Positions 25,362-36,833 of a stretch of 64,000 nucleotides of DNA are shown here, in pieces. How positions within the stretch are numbered: position 1 is the first letter of the stretch; every line of letters starts with the position of its first letter. The position numbers were made by a program, and so were the translations under genes. Source of the stretch: Desulfobacteraceae bacterium. Lineage in GTDB: Bacteria; Desulfobacterota; Desulfobacteria; Desulfobacterales; Desulfobacteraceae. Location: assembly GCA_016743945.1 (NCBI GenBank), contig JADGFI010000002.1, positions 80,923-144,922 of the forward strand, in the 5' to 3' direction. The notes under the pieces were generated by a model. That model saw only the letters and a list, made by a program, of their open reading frames with translations, was not told where the DNA came from and searched no databases.

Positions 25362-26569
25362 AGAATTTTAGCGGCAAATGCTTCTACAATACTGTCAAGA
25401 CGTGCCCTGCCCGAAAGCGTCAGCAAAAACCGTTTTCCAGGACCGGTTACGGCCCCCAGGCCCTGGCGTTCAAGGCGGTCCAACAGGCGATCAAATGTGG
25501 TTAAAAAATCTTGCCCCAGCATCTTTTCAAATTCAGTAATATCAATGCCGTCACTGGTTCTCAGGCCCAGCATAACCCTCTCTAACATCTGCTGCTGCAA
25601 AGAAAGCACCTCTCTTTCGTGAACAGGAAGCTGTCCTAATGAAAGTGCCTGAATATAGGCGTTCACATCGGCCAGGTTCCAGGACCTCACAGGAGATAGG
25701 CAAAAATCTTGTGTCCCATCACCCTTTTGCACAAAAGAATGGGCCGCAGGACCGAACCCGTCATAGGACGTCATCTGCCAATAGGCGCAATTGTGTCGGG
25801 ATCGATTTTGCCTTCCCTTGGCGAAATTGGATATTTCATAGTGATCATACCCGTGCTGTTCAAGAAAGACGGAGGTTGCCGTGAAAAAATCGGTAAGAAT
25901 ACGCGAACCGGGTGCCTGGAGCAGGCCTCGTTCATATTGGGCATGCAAAGGAGTTCCCGGCTCCAGGGTCAGCATATAGCAGGAAAGATGGGCCACCTTA
26001 AATTCAAGGGCCATTTTAAGGTCCCGGGTCCAGGTTGCAAGAGTTTCCCTCGGCGTGCCATAGATGAGGTCAAGGCCGATATTGTCAAACCCCGCTGATT
26101 GGGCGGCCTCAATGGCCTCAATGGACGCTTCGACTGTATGTATCCGACCCAATACCTTTATTTTATCTATATCAAAGGACTGCACCCCAATGCTGAGCCG
26201 ATTGACCCCAAGGGATTTCAGCCCTGACAAATAGCCCTGATCCACCGTGCCCGGATTGACCTCAATGGTAATTTCCGCATCTTTGGCCACCTGATAACAG
26301 GTGTGAAGCGTTTTTAAGATTTTTTCAACATCTTCCAGGGGGAGCAAGGAAGGGGTCCCCCCCCCGAAATAAATGGTTTTTACTCGTTGGGGATCCCTGC
26401 CGACCAGTCCAGTCCGGGGGCTCTGGTCGGTCCGAATCTGAATCTCTTGTTGAAGACTTTCCACATAGGCTGGCAGAAAAGAGAGGGCCTGGGTAGAATA
26501 AAAATCACAATAACTGCATTTTTTCAGGCAAAAGGGAACATGGATATAAACAGATAAGGTATCAGACAA
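25358..26569 (-). CDS. hemW: Radical SAM heme chaperone HemW (HemN-like)
   Basis: 403-residue radical SAM protein of the HemW branch, a heme-binding chaperone rather than coproporphyrinogen oxidase. Fe-S motif CLKKCSYC, IYFGGGTPSLL, EVNPGTVD, GVQSFDIDKIKVLGRIH, HNCAYWQMTSYDGFGP and a C-terminal winged-helix region. The HemN-specific N-terminal extension is absent, as in HemW. The start is TTG inside TTTTGTCTGA, overlapping the stop of the upstream radical SAM gene by 8 bp; an upstream ribosome-binding site is weak, so coupling is likely. Confidence 0.88.
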   Translation of the reverse strand: MSDTLSVYIHVPFCLKKCSYCDFYSTQALSFLPAYVESLQQEIQIRTDQSPRTGLVGRDPQRVKTIYFGGGTPSLLPLEDVEKILKTLHTCYQVAKDAEITIEVNPGTVDQGYLSGLKSLGVNRLSIGVQSFDIDKIKVLGRIHTVEASIEAIEAAQSAGFDNIGLDLIYGTPRETLATWTRDLKMALEFKVAHLSCYMLTLEPGTPLHAQYERGLLQAPGSRILTDFFTATSVFLEQHGYDHYEISNFAKGRQNRSRHNCAYWQMTSYDGFGPAAHSFVQKGDGTQDFCLSPVRSWNLADVNAYIQALSLGQLPVHEREVLSLQQQMLERVMLGLRTSDGIDITEFEKMLGQDFLTTFDRLLDRLERQGLGAVTGPGKRFLLTLSGRARLDSIVEAFAAKIL

Positions 26570-27731
26570 AACGTTTCATCAACTCATCAATGATGATATC
26601 CACATTTTCAGAGGTGACCCCATAATGCTTGCAGGCCTGTTTCACCTGGTCCAGGTGACTGCTTTTTTCCATGTCGCCCGGCCCCCTGAAAAACCCCATA
26701 CGCCGCCCCACCTGGTAGAAAACCCGCAACTCCTCGGGCAAATCAAAAAATGAATCAATGATACCGACAAGCCGTTCTTTGTCTTCGGGCAATTTGCCGT
26801 TAATGGTTTCAAACAGGTTCAGGATATGATCGCTTTTCACCTGGGAGTCTATGCCATCAAGGCTTTCAAGGAAAAGCCGAAGTTCCTTGGCCATCATTGT
26901 GTCATTTGGTTTTTCAAAAAGCCCTTGTTCACAGTCCTGGGCAAGCTGTGTTCCATTGGTCACAGCCAGGGTCCGAATCCGGATAAAATCCGGATTAATG
27001 AGGTTCAGAGCCGAAGCGGTTTCCATGGCATTCTCTATGGACAAATCAATGCCCCCAATGCCGGGCATGACATATTCGGACAATTCCATGCCAGCGACCT
27101 TGACCTTTAAACCAGCCCTGATATGAATCTCTTTGGTCACCCCTTTTCGGATCCGTTTCAACACCTTATCAGATCCTGTCTCCATGCCCACATGGATCCG
27201 GTTAAGCCCGGCACGGGCCATACGTTCCAAATCGTAATCCTTGATCCTCGCAAGGGTATGGCTTCTGGCATAGGAAGTGATTCTTTGGGTTTCGGGAAAA
27301 CAATGTCGAATATATTCAAGAAGAAACACCAGGTCATCGGGTTTCATGATCACAGAATTGGCATCCTGAAGAAAAATGGATTCCATGCCCGAGGCATACC
27401 AGTTCATGGCGGCATTAAAGGCCACCCGATCCTTTGTTTCAAAGCTGTTGTAAAGGGTGTTGATGACTTCCTGATCCACTCGCCCACCGGGTTTAACAAT
27501 CTGCCTTATCCGTCCCACATAGGTATGGATAAGGTCGATATCCTGGATAATATTTTCAACAGATCTCAAGGAAAAATCCTGGCGCTTATAAATCCGGCAA
27601 AAGGTACAAAAATTCCATGGGCAGTTCCGGGTTAATCGAAGGAGCAAGCTATCGGCTTCACTTGGAGGACGAATGGCGCCCTGTTCAAACCCCTTATACC
27701 TGTCTTGCTTTTGTCTCTTCCTTTTTTCCAT
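26562..27731 (-). CDS. Radical SAM protein with CX4CX2C cluster motif
   Basis: 389-residue radical SAM enzyme of unknown reaction. The cluster motif is CPWNFCTFC (about residues 37-45), with four residues between the first two cysteines instead of the usual three, as in a subgroup with the lead-in RLTRNCPWN. The SAM fold continues with RIHVGMETGSDKVLKRIRKG and ELSEYVMPGIGG. No B12-binding domain. The C-terminus is helical. It is coupled to hemW but no functional link is known. Confidence 0.8.
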   Translation of the reverse strand: MEKRKRQKQDRYKGFEQGAIRPPSEADSLLLRLTRNCPWNFCTFCRIYKRQDFSLRSVENIIQDIDLIHTYVGRIRQIVKPGGRVDQEVINTLYNSFETKDRVAFNAAMNWYASGMESIFLQDANSVIMKPDDLVFLLEYIRHCFPETQRITSYARSHTLARIKDYDLERMARAGLNRIHVGMETGSDKVLKRIRKGVTKEIHIRAGLKVKVAGMELSEYVMPGIGGIDLSIENAMETASALNLINPDFIRIRTLAVTNGTQLAQDCEQGLFEKPNDTMMAKELRLFLESLDGIDSQVKSDHILNLFETINGKLPEDKERLVGIIDSFFDLPEELRVFYQVGRRMGFFRGPGDMEKSSHLDQVKQACKHYGVTSENVDIIIDELMKRFV

Positions 27732-27934
27732 ATCCGTTAAATCCTAAATTGTCCCATTTAATTTACCTAGCTGCTTTTCGAACTTTTGCTATCCCCTCAC
27801 AAATCTTGTATATAGACACTGACAATATTAAAGTCAATTTATTTGGGCAGATCTTGAAACTTGGGGCAAGAGTGTGATATTTATTCTTACACTTTATGTA
27901 AAATCCGGTGAAAAATCCGTAAAACAATCTATAG

Positions 27935-29137
<1,203 letters not shown>

Positions 29138-29180
29138 GCCGTTTAAAAACTAGGGCATTTAAAGCATAAACAAATTATAA

Positions 29181-30257
<1,077 letters not shown>

Positions 30258-30270
30258 AAAAGAGCTGACA

Positions 30271-30999
30271 ATGACAATAGCTGTAATCCCCTCCCGGTAC
30301 GGATCCAGCCGGTTTGAAGGTAAACCCCTGGCCATGATTTGTGGAAAATCCATGATCCAGCGGGTGGTTGAACAGACCCAAAAATCCGCAGCAGTTACCC
30401 GGACCATCGTTGCAACCGATGACCGCCGGATACTCGATGCCGTTGAAGCCTTTGGCGGAGAAGCCGTCATAACATCAAAAGCCTGTCGGTCGGGAACCGA
30501 CCGGGTGGCAGAGACAGCTAATATACTGAATCTTTCCGACAATGAGATTGTTGTGAATATCCAGGGAGATCAACCGATTTTCAACCCGTTGACCATCGAT
30601 GAGATGATCCTCCCCTTTAGACAAGACCCGACACTTTTAATGTCCACCCTGGCCTTTAAGATAAAGGACAAGCGGGAGATAACCGATCCCAAGGATGTCA
30701 AGGTGACCTTTGATAAGAATGGATTTGCCATGTATTTTTCCCGGGCCCAGATACCCTATCCCCGGGACAAAGAAACGAATGTTGACTTTTACAAGCACCT
30801 GGGGTTTTATGCCTATAAAAAAAGCTTTTTAAATAAAATTGTCACCCTGCCAACCGGAACCTGGGAAAACATTGAAAAGCTGGAACAATTAAGGGTTCTT
30901 GAATTCGGCTACCAGATACAAGTGGTAATTACCGCATATGACTCACCTGAAATTGACCTGCCCGAGGACATCGAAAGGATTGAATTAAGGCTAAAATAA
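30271..30999 (+). CDS. kdsB: CMP-Kdo (or CMP-8-amino-Kdo) synthetase KdsB
   Basis: 242-residue cytidylyltransferase that activates the octulosonate as a CMP sugar for WaaA. The start TIAVIPSRYGSSRFEGKPL carries the nucleotide-binding motif; VNIQGDQPI and FSRAQIPYPRD are family signatures, and LGFYAYKKSFL follows. With kdnA and kdnB upstream its preferred substrate may be the 8-amino sugar, as reported for the Shewanella enzyme. Twelve bp precede the next glycosyltransferase. Confidence 0.92.
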   Translation: MTIAVIPSRYGSSRFEGKPLAMICGKSMIQRVVEQTQKSAAVTRTIVATDDRRILDAVEAFGGEAVITSKACRSGTDRVAETANILNLSDNEIVVNIQGDQPIFNPLTIDEMILPFRQDPTLLMSTLAFKIKDKREITDPKDVKVTFDKNGFAMYFSRAQIPYPRDKETNVDFYKHLGFYAYKKSFLNKIVTLPTGTWENIEKLEQLRVLEFGYQIQVVITAYDSPEIDLPEDIERIELRLK

Positions 31000-31011
31000 G
31001 CCCCGAACCCC

Positions 31012-32169
31012 ATGCGATCTCTTTATAAAATAGTGCACACCACCTGCCAGACCGGATGGGGTGAACAAGAACAACGGATTTTCAATGAATCCGTGTGGAT
31101 GGAAAACAAAGGCCACCAGGTGGTCATCGTTGCTCCCAAGGGCTCGCCTCTTTTCACCAAGGCCAAGGAAAAGGGATTTCGTGTCCATGGTGTCTCTTTC
31201 AAACGCGTTAGTGCCATCAAAGACTATGGACAGCTCAAACAAATCTTTAAAGAGGAGCAACCCCATATTCTCAATACCCACGGCAATGCCGACTCAAAAA
31301 TCGCCCTGCCGGCAGCTCAAAAGGCGGGTGTCCCCTGCCGCATCCTGTCCCGGCATATCCGTTTTCCAGTCCGGAGTACCTGGTATAATCGGAAAATTTA
31401 TAAACGGTTGACCCATTTTATCTTCACCACATCAGATCATACCACCCAGCACCTTCAACGAGTTTTCAAACTAAAAGACATGAAAATTTTCTCCATGCCC
31501 AGCGGTATCTTAGAGCCAAAAAATCTTGCACCAAGGGATGCGGCACGAAAGGCCCTTGCCGAAGAACTTTCTCTTGATTCTGCCACCCGGTTTATAGGAT
31601 TTACCGGCATGGTTTCCCGAGACAAGGGGGTGGACACCATTTTAAAGGCCCTTAAACTGATTCAATCAAAGATACCCCACCATCTTGCCATTGTGGGGAA
31701 TGGAACCCCTGATTACCTGGCAGAGCTAAAACGGCTGGCCCAGGGCCTCGGCATTGGTAAAAGAACTCATTTTATAGCGCATAAAGCGGAAGCCTGGCCC
31801 TATTACCGGGCCTTTGATTGTAAGGTTATGGCCTCCAGAAACAACAAGGCAATCCCCGTTGAAGGAGTCCCTCTTGCATTGCTGGAAGCCATGTACAGCT
31901 CCTGCCCCGTCATTGGATCAAAAACCTACGGGATCACAGATATCATTGTGGACAAAAAAACCGGATTACTCTTTGACCCTGAAAGCCCTGAAGAACTGGC
32001 GGATATGATTTTAGACACCATTACCAATGAAGCCACCACCCTGGAAAGGGTTCACCAGGCCAGAGAACAGGTTAAAAAAGAATATACCATTGATGCCATG
32101 GGCCGAAATATCATTCGTATTTACAGGCTTCACCAGGTAAAAAGAGAGCAACGATATCTTCCCAGATAA
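31012..32169 (+). CDS. Glycosyltransferase family 4
   Basis: 385-residue GT-B glycosyltransferase. The N-domain starts LYKIVHTTCQTGWGEQEQRI; the C-domain has FTGMVSRDKGVDTILKAL and the donor-binding E-x7-E region ALLEAMYSSCPVIG. Cytoplasmic, no membrane segment. It lies directly after kdsB, so probably adds a lipopolysaccharide core sugar; donor and acceptor unknown. No ribosome-binding site is visible before the ATG, suggesting coupling. Confidence 0.88.
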   Translation: MRSLYKIVHTTCQTGWGEQEQRIFNESVWMENKGHQVVIVAPKGSPLFTKAKEKGFRVHGVSFKRVSAIKDYGQLKQIFKEEQPHILNTHGNADSKIALPAAQKAGVPCRILSRHIRFPVRSTWYNRKIYKRLTHFIFTTSDHTTQHLQRVFKLKDMKIFSMPSGILEPKNLAPRDAARKALAEELSLDSATRFIGFTGMVSRDKGVDTILKALKLIQSKIPHHLAIVGNGTPDYLAELKRLAQGLGIGKRTHFIAHKAEAWPYYRAFDCKVMASRNNKAIPVEGVPLALLEAMYSSCPVIGSKTYGITDIIVDKKTGLLFDPESPEELADMILDTITNEATTLERVHQAREQVKKEYTIDAMGRNIIRIYRLHQVKREQRYLPR

Positions 32170-32226
32170 TTGCCGCTTAGACTGTTGCAAACCATTGTTA
32201 TTTCAAAAAGGAAAGATGAGTTCATA

Positions 32227-33108
32227 ATGAGCCAATTAAAAAATAAGATAGCGCTGATTGGGGCCCCCGGACTGGGGGATAACCTCATACAAATGGTCTT
32301 TTTCCATAACGCTCACCTTGCGGATAAAAACGTCACCATCTTCAGTAACGTCATGTGCCAATTAAGAAGATGGTTTCCATTTTGGACCATTGAACCATCC
32401 CTGGACAAAGAAAATTTTAATCGTCAATTGATGAAATTTGAAAAAATTTTTTCCCCGGCCCCGCCGGCTTCCTGGGCAACAAAAGAAATTGAGCAACGGT
32501 GGATAAATTATGAAGAAATGTTCGATCCTCGCATCAATCGGGTTGAAAATATTGTCCTGGCTTCCCGACACTTTTTAAAGATTCAACACCCCTCCCGGGA
32601 AAACGGGATTCAAGTTCCCAAAAATCTCAGATGGCGGCATCATCAAAACAGGGTCATACTGAATCCTACCAGTGCCGATGAGAACAAAAACTGGCAACCC
32701 AAAAAATTTATCGCCCTTGCCCATCGAATTAAAAAGCAAAACATGGAGCCTGTATTTATCATGAGCAAACCGGAACTGGATCAATGGGTGTCTGTTATTG
32801 ACGGCCAATTTCCCTTACACGGTTTTCCAACCATTGATGAATGCGCTGCCTTTATTTATGAAAGCGGTTTTTTTATTGGTAACGATTCAGGAGGCGGACA
32901 CTTGGCAGCCAATCTAAATATCCCCACCTTGAGCATCCATGGCCGCAAGGGAAAAGCCCAAACCTGGCGACCTGGATGGGGGACCGTTGTTGTGGTTATC
33001 CCACCCATTAATCTGATCGGGGGAAATTTACGTCAACGACACTGGAAACTATTTTTGACGGTCAACCGGGTGGAAAAATCTTTTTGGGAATTATTCAAAC
33101 TTGTCTAA
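32227..33108 (+). CDS. Glycosyltransferase family 9 (heptosyltransferase-like)
   Basis: 293-residue GT9 enzyme. NKIALIGAPGLGDNLIQMVFFHNA at the start is the heptosyltransferase N-domain and GNDSGGGHLAANLNIPTLSIHG is the nucleotide-sugar site; ILNPTSADENKNW replaces the common PGA motif, so the donor may not be ADP-heptose. The start at 32227 is preferred over an upstream TTG at 32170. Last gene of the plus-strand LPS operon; its stop overlaps the convergent GT2 stop by 4 bp. Confidence 0.8.
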   Translation: MSQLKNKIALIGAPGLGDNLIQMVFFHNAHLADKNVTIFSNVMCQLRRWFPFWTIEPSLDKENFNRQLMKFEKIFSPAPPASWATKEIEQRWINYEEMFDPRINRVENIVLASRHFLKIQHPSRENGIQVPKNLRWRHHQNRVILNPTSADENKNWQPKKFIALAHRIKKQNMEPVFIMSKPELDQWVSVIDGQFPLHGFPTIDECAAFIYESGFFIGNDSGGGHLAANLNIPTLSIHGRKGKAQTWRPGWGTVVVVIPPINLIGGNLRQRHWKLFLTVNRVEKSFWELFKLV

Positions 33109-33989
33109 AACTTCAAAAATTCATACTTAAATGCCCTGATAAGGATATTACATTCACTCGGCTTTTCTTTTAAAAGGGTCCCCATTAATTTTCTTGCCTT
33201 AGCCTTTTCTCCACATCGATAATAGGCCATTATCAACGACCTGGCATAATACGCCCAGACCTCTTTATTTTTTGATAAAAATGTCTCGTTCTTTTTGAGC
33301 AATAAGGCCAAATTATTGGCTTCCATTTGGGCCGTGGCTTGTCTGCTTAAGCTTTTTCTTGATTTATAAATGCACACATCAATTAAAATTTTTGGAATTG
33401 CAACAAACTTCATACCGGCATTTAACATTCTGAGCAAGAAATCCAAATCTTCTGCTGTGGTCATCTTTGTATCAAAGAGTCCCACACGATCAAAGACATC
33501 TTTCTTTATCATGACCCCTAGGCTATTTGCCCAATAGGTCAACATGGGGCACACCTCCGGGTCATCGTAGGAGTTTGCTGAAAAATGAAACTCTTTTTCT
33601 GCCACGCAGATATTATTTTCAAAAGTTCTATTTTTTTTACCACACCAGGTAAAATCTATCTCTGGAAATTTTTCCAAATGTGCAGCCAAGGTCTCTAAAT
33701 ATCTTTCATGGAAGATGTCATCATCATCTAAAAAAACGATATAAGGGTGTTGCGCAGCCTTTATTCCTGTGTTTCTCGCAGCAGATACGCCAAGATTAAC
33801 ATCATGGCGTATATACACGAAATTCTCACCTGTTCGCCCGGAGGGCTCAATTTGATGATCCCCATTGGATGCATCATCCACAATGATCAGTTCAAACCCA
33901 TCATAGGTCTGATTAAAAACACTTGAAACAGCCCGATTTAAGAGATCTAATCGGTTATGGGTTGTGATAATAATACTAAATTTTAACAT
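33105..33989 (-). CDS. Glycosyltransferase family 2
   Basis: 294-residue GT-A glycosyltransferase: FSIIITTHNRLDLLNRAVSSV, IIVDDASNGD, ISAARNTGIKAA-like GVSAARNTGIKAAQ, and the DXD-type FLDDDDIF. The C-terminal ~80 residues are helical. Last gene of the long minus-strand LPS operon; specificity unknown. It could act on core or O-chain sugars. Confidence 0.88.
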   Translation of the reverse strand: MLKFSIIITTHNRLDLLNRAVSSVFNQTYDGFELIIVDDASNGDHQIEPSGRTGENFVYIRHDVNLGVSAARNTGIKAAQHPYIVFLDDDDIFHERYLETLAAHLEKFPEIDFTWCGKKNRTFENNICVAEKEFHFSANSYDDPEVCPMLTYWANSLGVMIKKDVFDRVGLFDTKMTTAEDLDFLLRMLNAGMKFVAIPKILIDVCIYKSRKSLSRQATAQMEANNLALLLKKNETFLSKNKEVWAYYARSLIMAYYRCGEKAKARKLMGTLLKEKPSECNILIRAFKYEFLKF

Positions 33990-34029
33990 TGGTGAAAAAC
34001 CCCATGAAAAATTGCTATTCAGGCATCCC

Positions 34030-34824
34030 CTACTCCTCGGGCAGCCTGATATCTAAAAATGATTCCAGCCCCTTTGCTTTTAAATAAAACTTGGCATATT
34101 TATAAAAGGTTCCTTCAAAATTACCAAAGGCAATGATAAATCCGGGCCACCCGTCCAGGAATCCCAATTTTAGGAAATAAAGGGAAAAAGCGGCCCAAAA
34201 ACCGTGGAGGATTGCTTTGAACATGCCAGGCGTTTTGCCGGATGCAACCATTTTATCCGCCCCCAGGGTGGAGTAGCGATTGGCCTTGAGGATCACCTCT
34301 TCCAAATTTTTAAAAGGAATCTGGTTGATAAAGGCCTTAAAATACCCGCAGGGATTTTCACTGACCACTTCGTAACGTTCATGGACCGCATCGGGTTTAA
34401 AAACCAGCACCCCTTTTCTAAAAAGCTGGGGCTGTCTATAATCCGGATAAAAACCAGCATGCCGGATCCATTTACCCATGAAAAAATTGCGCCGGGGCAC
34501 ATAATAGGCATCCAGGCTGTCAGGATCATTAATGACATCAAGGATTTCCTGTTTTGCGCCAGGGGTACACCGTTCATCGGAATCAAGGCTGAATATCCAG
34601 TCATGGCTGCAGGCGGCAATGGCATCATTTCTCAAGCTGCCAAACCCATTGAAAGGGATCTGAACCACCTTGGCACCATAGTCTCGTGCAATCTGAACAG
34701 TTCCATCGGTACTGAAGGAATCGGCCACAATTATTTCATCTGCCCAGGCCACACTTTTTAAGGCATCTTTAATCTTTTCTTCTTCATTAAACGCAATGAT
34801 ATAAACAGATACTTTTTTCATCAA
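34030..34824 (-). CDS. Glycosyltransferase family 2, LPS core WaaE/KdtX type
   Basis: 264-residue GT2: VSVYIIAFNEEEKIKDALKS, IIVADSFSTDGT, FSLDSDERCTP and the family motif FFMGKWIRHAGFYPDYRQPQLF. WaaE-type enzymes add glucose to heptose I of the inner core. Its position in a lipid A/core operon fits. Start overlaps the waaL stop (ATGA). Confidence 0.86.
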   Translation of the reverse strand: MMKKVSVYIIAFNEEEKIKDALKSVAWADEIIVADSFSTDGTVQIARDYGAKVVQIPFNGFGSLRNDAIAACSHDWIFSLDSDERCTPGAKQEILDVINDPDSLDAYYVPRRNFFMGKWIRHAGFYPDYRQPQLFRKGVLVFKPDAVHERYEVVSENPCGYFKAFINQIPFKNLEEVILKANRYSTLGADKMVASGKTPGMFKAILHGFWAAFSLYFLKLGFLDGWPGFIIAFGNFEGTFYKYAKFYLKAKGLESFLDIRLPEE

Positions 34825-36011
34825 CTATTTCCTTTAGGTTCACCTTCCAGATGGTTTAAAAATCCATAGACCAGGCATAGCATCACCAGGGTACCGGTAT
34901 TTAAAATCTGGGTGTCAAGCATCCCCCCCAGAAACAAAACCAGGCAGGTGGAAAAAACAAAATAGCCAACAGGGGTTTTCCGGGCCCGCCAGGAGCGGGC
35001 AAACATATTCCAGAAAAGCCAGAAACAGGAAATAATACCGGCAATTCCAAAACTGACCCCCATATACAAAAAATTATTATGGGGATGCTCCAGGGTATGG
35101 CCGTGTGCCCGGGTAATCTCGGGCAGGCTGCCGGTACCCACCCCCATGAGGGGATATTTTTTCATCACATCAAGGGTTTCTGCCAGCATAAAAAACCGAG
35201 GCATCTTTTTGACAGGCTCTCCAGCCAATATTTTTTCTTTGTTTTCAGTGTAAGTAGCAAAGGAATCAACCACCCGATTTCTGACAACCGGTGACAGGCA
35301 AAGAGAGAACACCAATCCGGCACAAACCAATACCTTTATTTTTACAGAAAATCCATGGGTAAGGTCCCGTGCCACCAGGGGGGATACCAGGACAAATATC
35401 AAATACCCGCTTCTGCCTTGCAGTACGGTGAGGTGAAACAAAAAAGCAAAAATTAATAACAGCAGTCCTGCCTTTGACCCCGGACCTTTTGCCCGTTTAA
35501 AATAAAAGGCCGCCATGAGAATACCGATGATCAAATACATGGATACCAGGGTATGCACAATGCCAAACCCTAGAAACAATTCTTTTATGGGAGATAGCAA
35601 TCCGGAAAATTGAAACAAAGCCAGGACCGCCCCGGCAAAAAGACCGGCCCACAACGCGCAGACAACAATAAAAAGACGACGTTCGCTCATATAACACCCT
35701 GCCGTGACAAGGGCTGCAATCCAGTATTGGGTCTTTGCGGCATAATCCATCCCAAGATCCAGGTTCCGGGAATAGGTCAGGCCGATCCAGGGCAAAAGAA
35801 CGAACAGGATCACCGGTCTGAACCATGGCCTTTTCACAACCAATCCAGCACTGGTAAACCGTCCTGAAAAAAGCCAGACAGCACAGGCAAGTCCCATGCC
35901 GATCAAGGGCGGTGCCGTGCCGGTTGGCAAGACCAAAAAGGTTAATGCAATACACCCGAAAAGGGCATCTTCCCGGGAAATCCGGGACACATATTGTTTA
36001 ATCAATTTCAT
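34821..36011 (-). CDS. waaL: O-antigen ligase WaaL family membrane protein
   Basis: 396-residue integral membrane protein with about 11-12 transmembrane segments, Wzy_C family. The large periplasmic loop before the last helices has YPLMGVGTGSLPEITRAHGHTLEHPHNN, with the conserved histidine and Arg region of O-antigen ligases. It would join undecaprenyl-linked O-chain to the core. Polymerase (Wzy) activity is the alternative, but location inside the lipid A/core operon favours ligase. It begins at the base after the upstream GT2 stop. Confidence 0.83.
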   Translation of the reverse strand: MKLIKQYVSRISREDALFGCIALTFLVLPTGTAPPLIGMGLACAVWLFSGRFTSAGLVVKRPWFRPVILFVLLPWIGLTYSRNLDLGMDYAAKTQYWIAALVTAGCYMSERRLFIVVCALWAGLFAGAVLALFQFSGLLSPIKELFLGFGIVHTLVSMYLIIGILMAAFYFKRAKGPGSKAGLLLLIFAFLFHLTVLQGRSGYLIFVLVSPLVARDLTHGFSVKIKVLVCAGLVFSLCLSPVVRNRVVDSFATYTENKEKILAGEPVKKMPRFFMLAETLDVMKKYPLMGVGTGSLPEITRAHGHTLEHPHNNFLYMGVSFGIAGIISCFWLFWNMFARSWRARKTPVGYFVFSTCLVLFLGGMLDTQILNTGTLVMLCLVYGFLNHLEGEPKGNS

Positions 36012-36833
36012 TCATGTTACTTTCATATTAGGCTCATTGTCGGGGACCAATTGGGTTAACCCGGATTCACAGAAAAAAGCCGCCGAGGCAGCTGCATTTT
36101 CCAATATCCTATCATTTTTTTCCAAATTATTACGCGAATTTTCCCCATGCCACAAATGGTAGCAAATGGCTTTAAAGGGATTTTCTTTTCGTTTAAGCCC
36201 ATACCGAAACAAACGGGTCACAAATTCAGAATCTTCCCTTCCCCAGCCTATAAAATCATGGTTGAATCCATTGACCGCCGTCACATCCTTTTTAAAAATC
36301 CCCATATTACAACTCCTGACACCTGAAAGTTTTTCCACCTTGTAGGAAGGGAAAAAAGGGATTCTCAAAACATGATGACCATTTGAAACACCGGCTGTGA
36401 TTACATATGCCATTCGCTTAAAAAAGGACCCCATAGCCCTGTAATCAAACCTATCAACGATCTTTTGATTGACCAATACCCGTTTGCCCTGAAAAAAACA
36501 ACCCGCCTCAGCCAGCGCCAGGTGATCTCCCACAAAATGTCGTTCAGGAATACAATCCCCGTCCAGAAGCAGCAGATACTCGCCGGTAGACTTTAATATG
36601 GCCTTATTCCGGATCCGGGCCGCCCGAAAGCCCTTGTCCTCCTGCCAGACATGGTGCACTGTCACATCAGATCTGTTCAGATAGGAAGCCAGCATATGGG
36701 CAGTCTCCGGCGTAGAACCGTCATCGGCAATGATAATCTCATGGGGGAGACAGGTCTGGTTAACCAGGCCATCCAAAACCTTTTTTAAGGCCCCTGGCCT
36801 ATTGTAGGTGGGAACAATGACAGAAATGTTCAT
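36012..36833 (-). CDS. Glycosyltransferase family 2 with galactosyltransferase-like C-domain
   Basis: 273 residues. N-terminal GT2 domain (VIVPTYNRPGALKKVLDGL, IIADDGST, LLLLDGDCIPE) followed by a chondroitin-synthase/galactosyltransferase-type C-terminal motif: GVRSCNMGIFKKDVTAVNGFNHDFIGWGREDSEF. This fusion is usual for processive or core GT2 enzymes. Coupled by ATGA overlap to the GT9 gene upstream. Sugar unknown. Confidence 0.87.
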   Translation of the reverse strand: MNISVIVPTYNRPGALKKVLDGLVNQTCLPHEIIIADDGSTPETAHMLASYLNRSDVTVHHVWQEDKGFRAARIRNKAILKSTGEYLLLLDGDCIPERHFVGDHLALAEAGCFFQGKRVLVNQKIVDRFDYRAMGSFFKRMAYVITAGVSNGHHVLRIPFFPSYKVEKLSGVRSCNMGIFKKDVTAVNGFNHDFIGWGREDSEFVTRLFRYGLKRKENPFKAICYHLWHGENSRNNLEKNDRILENAAASAAFFCESGLTQLVPDNEPNMKVT

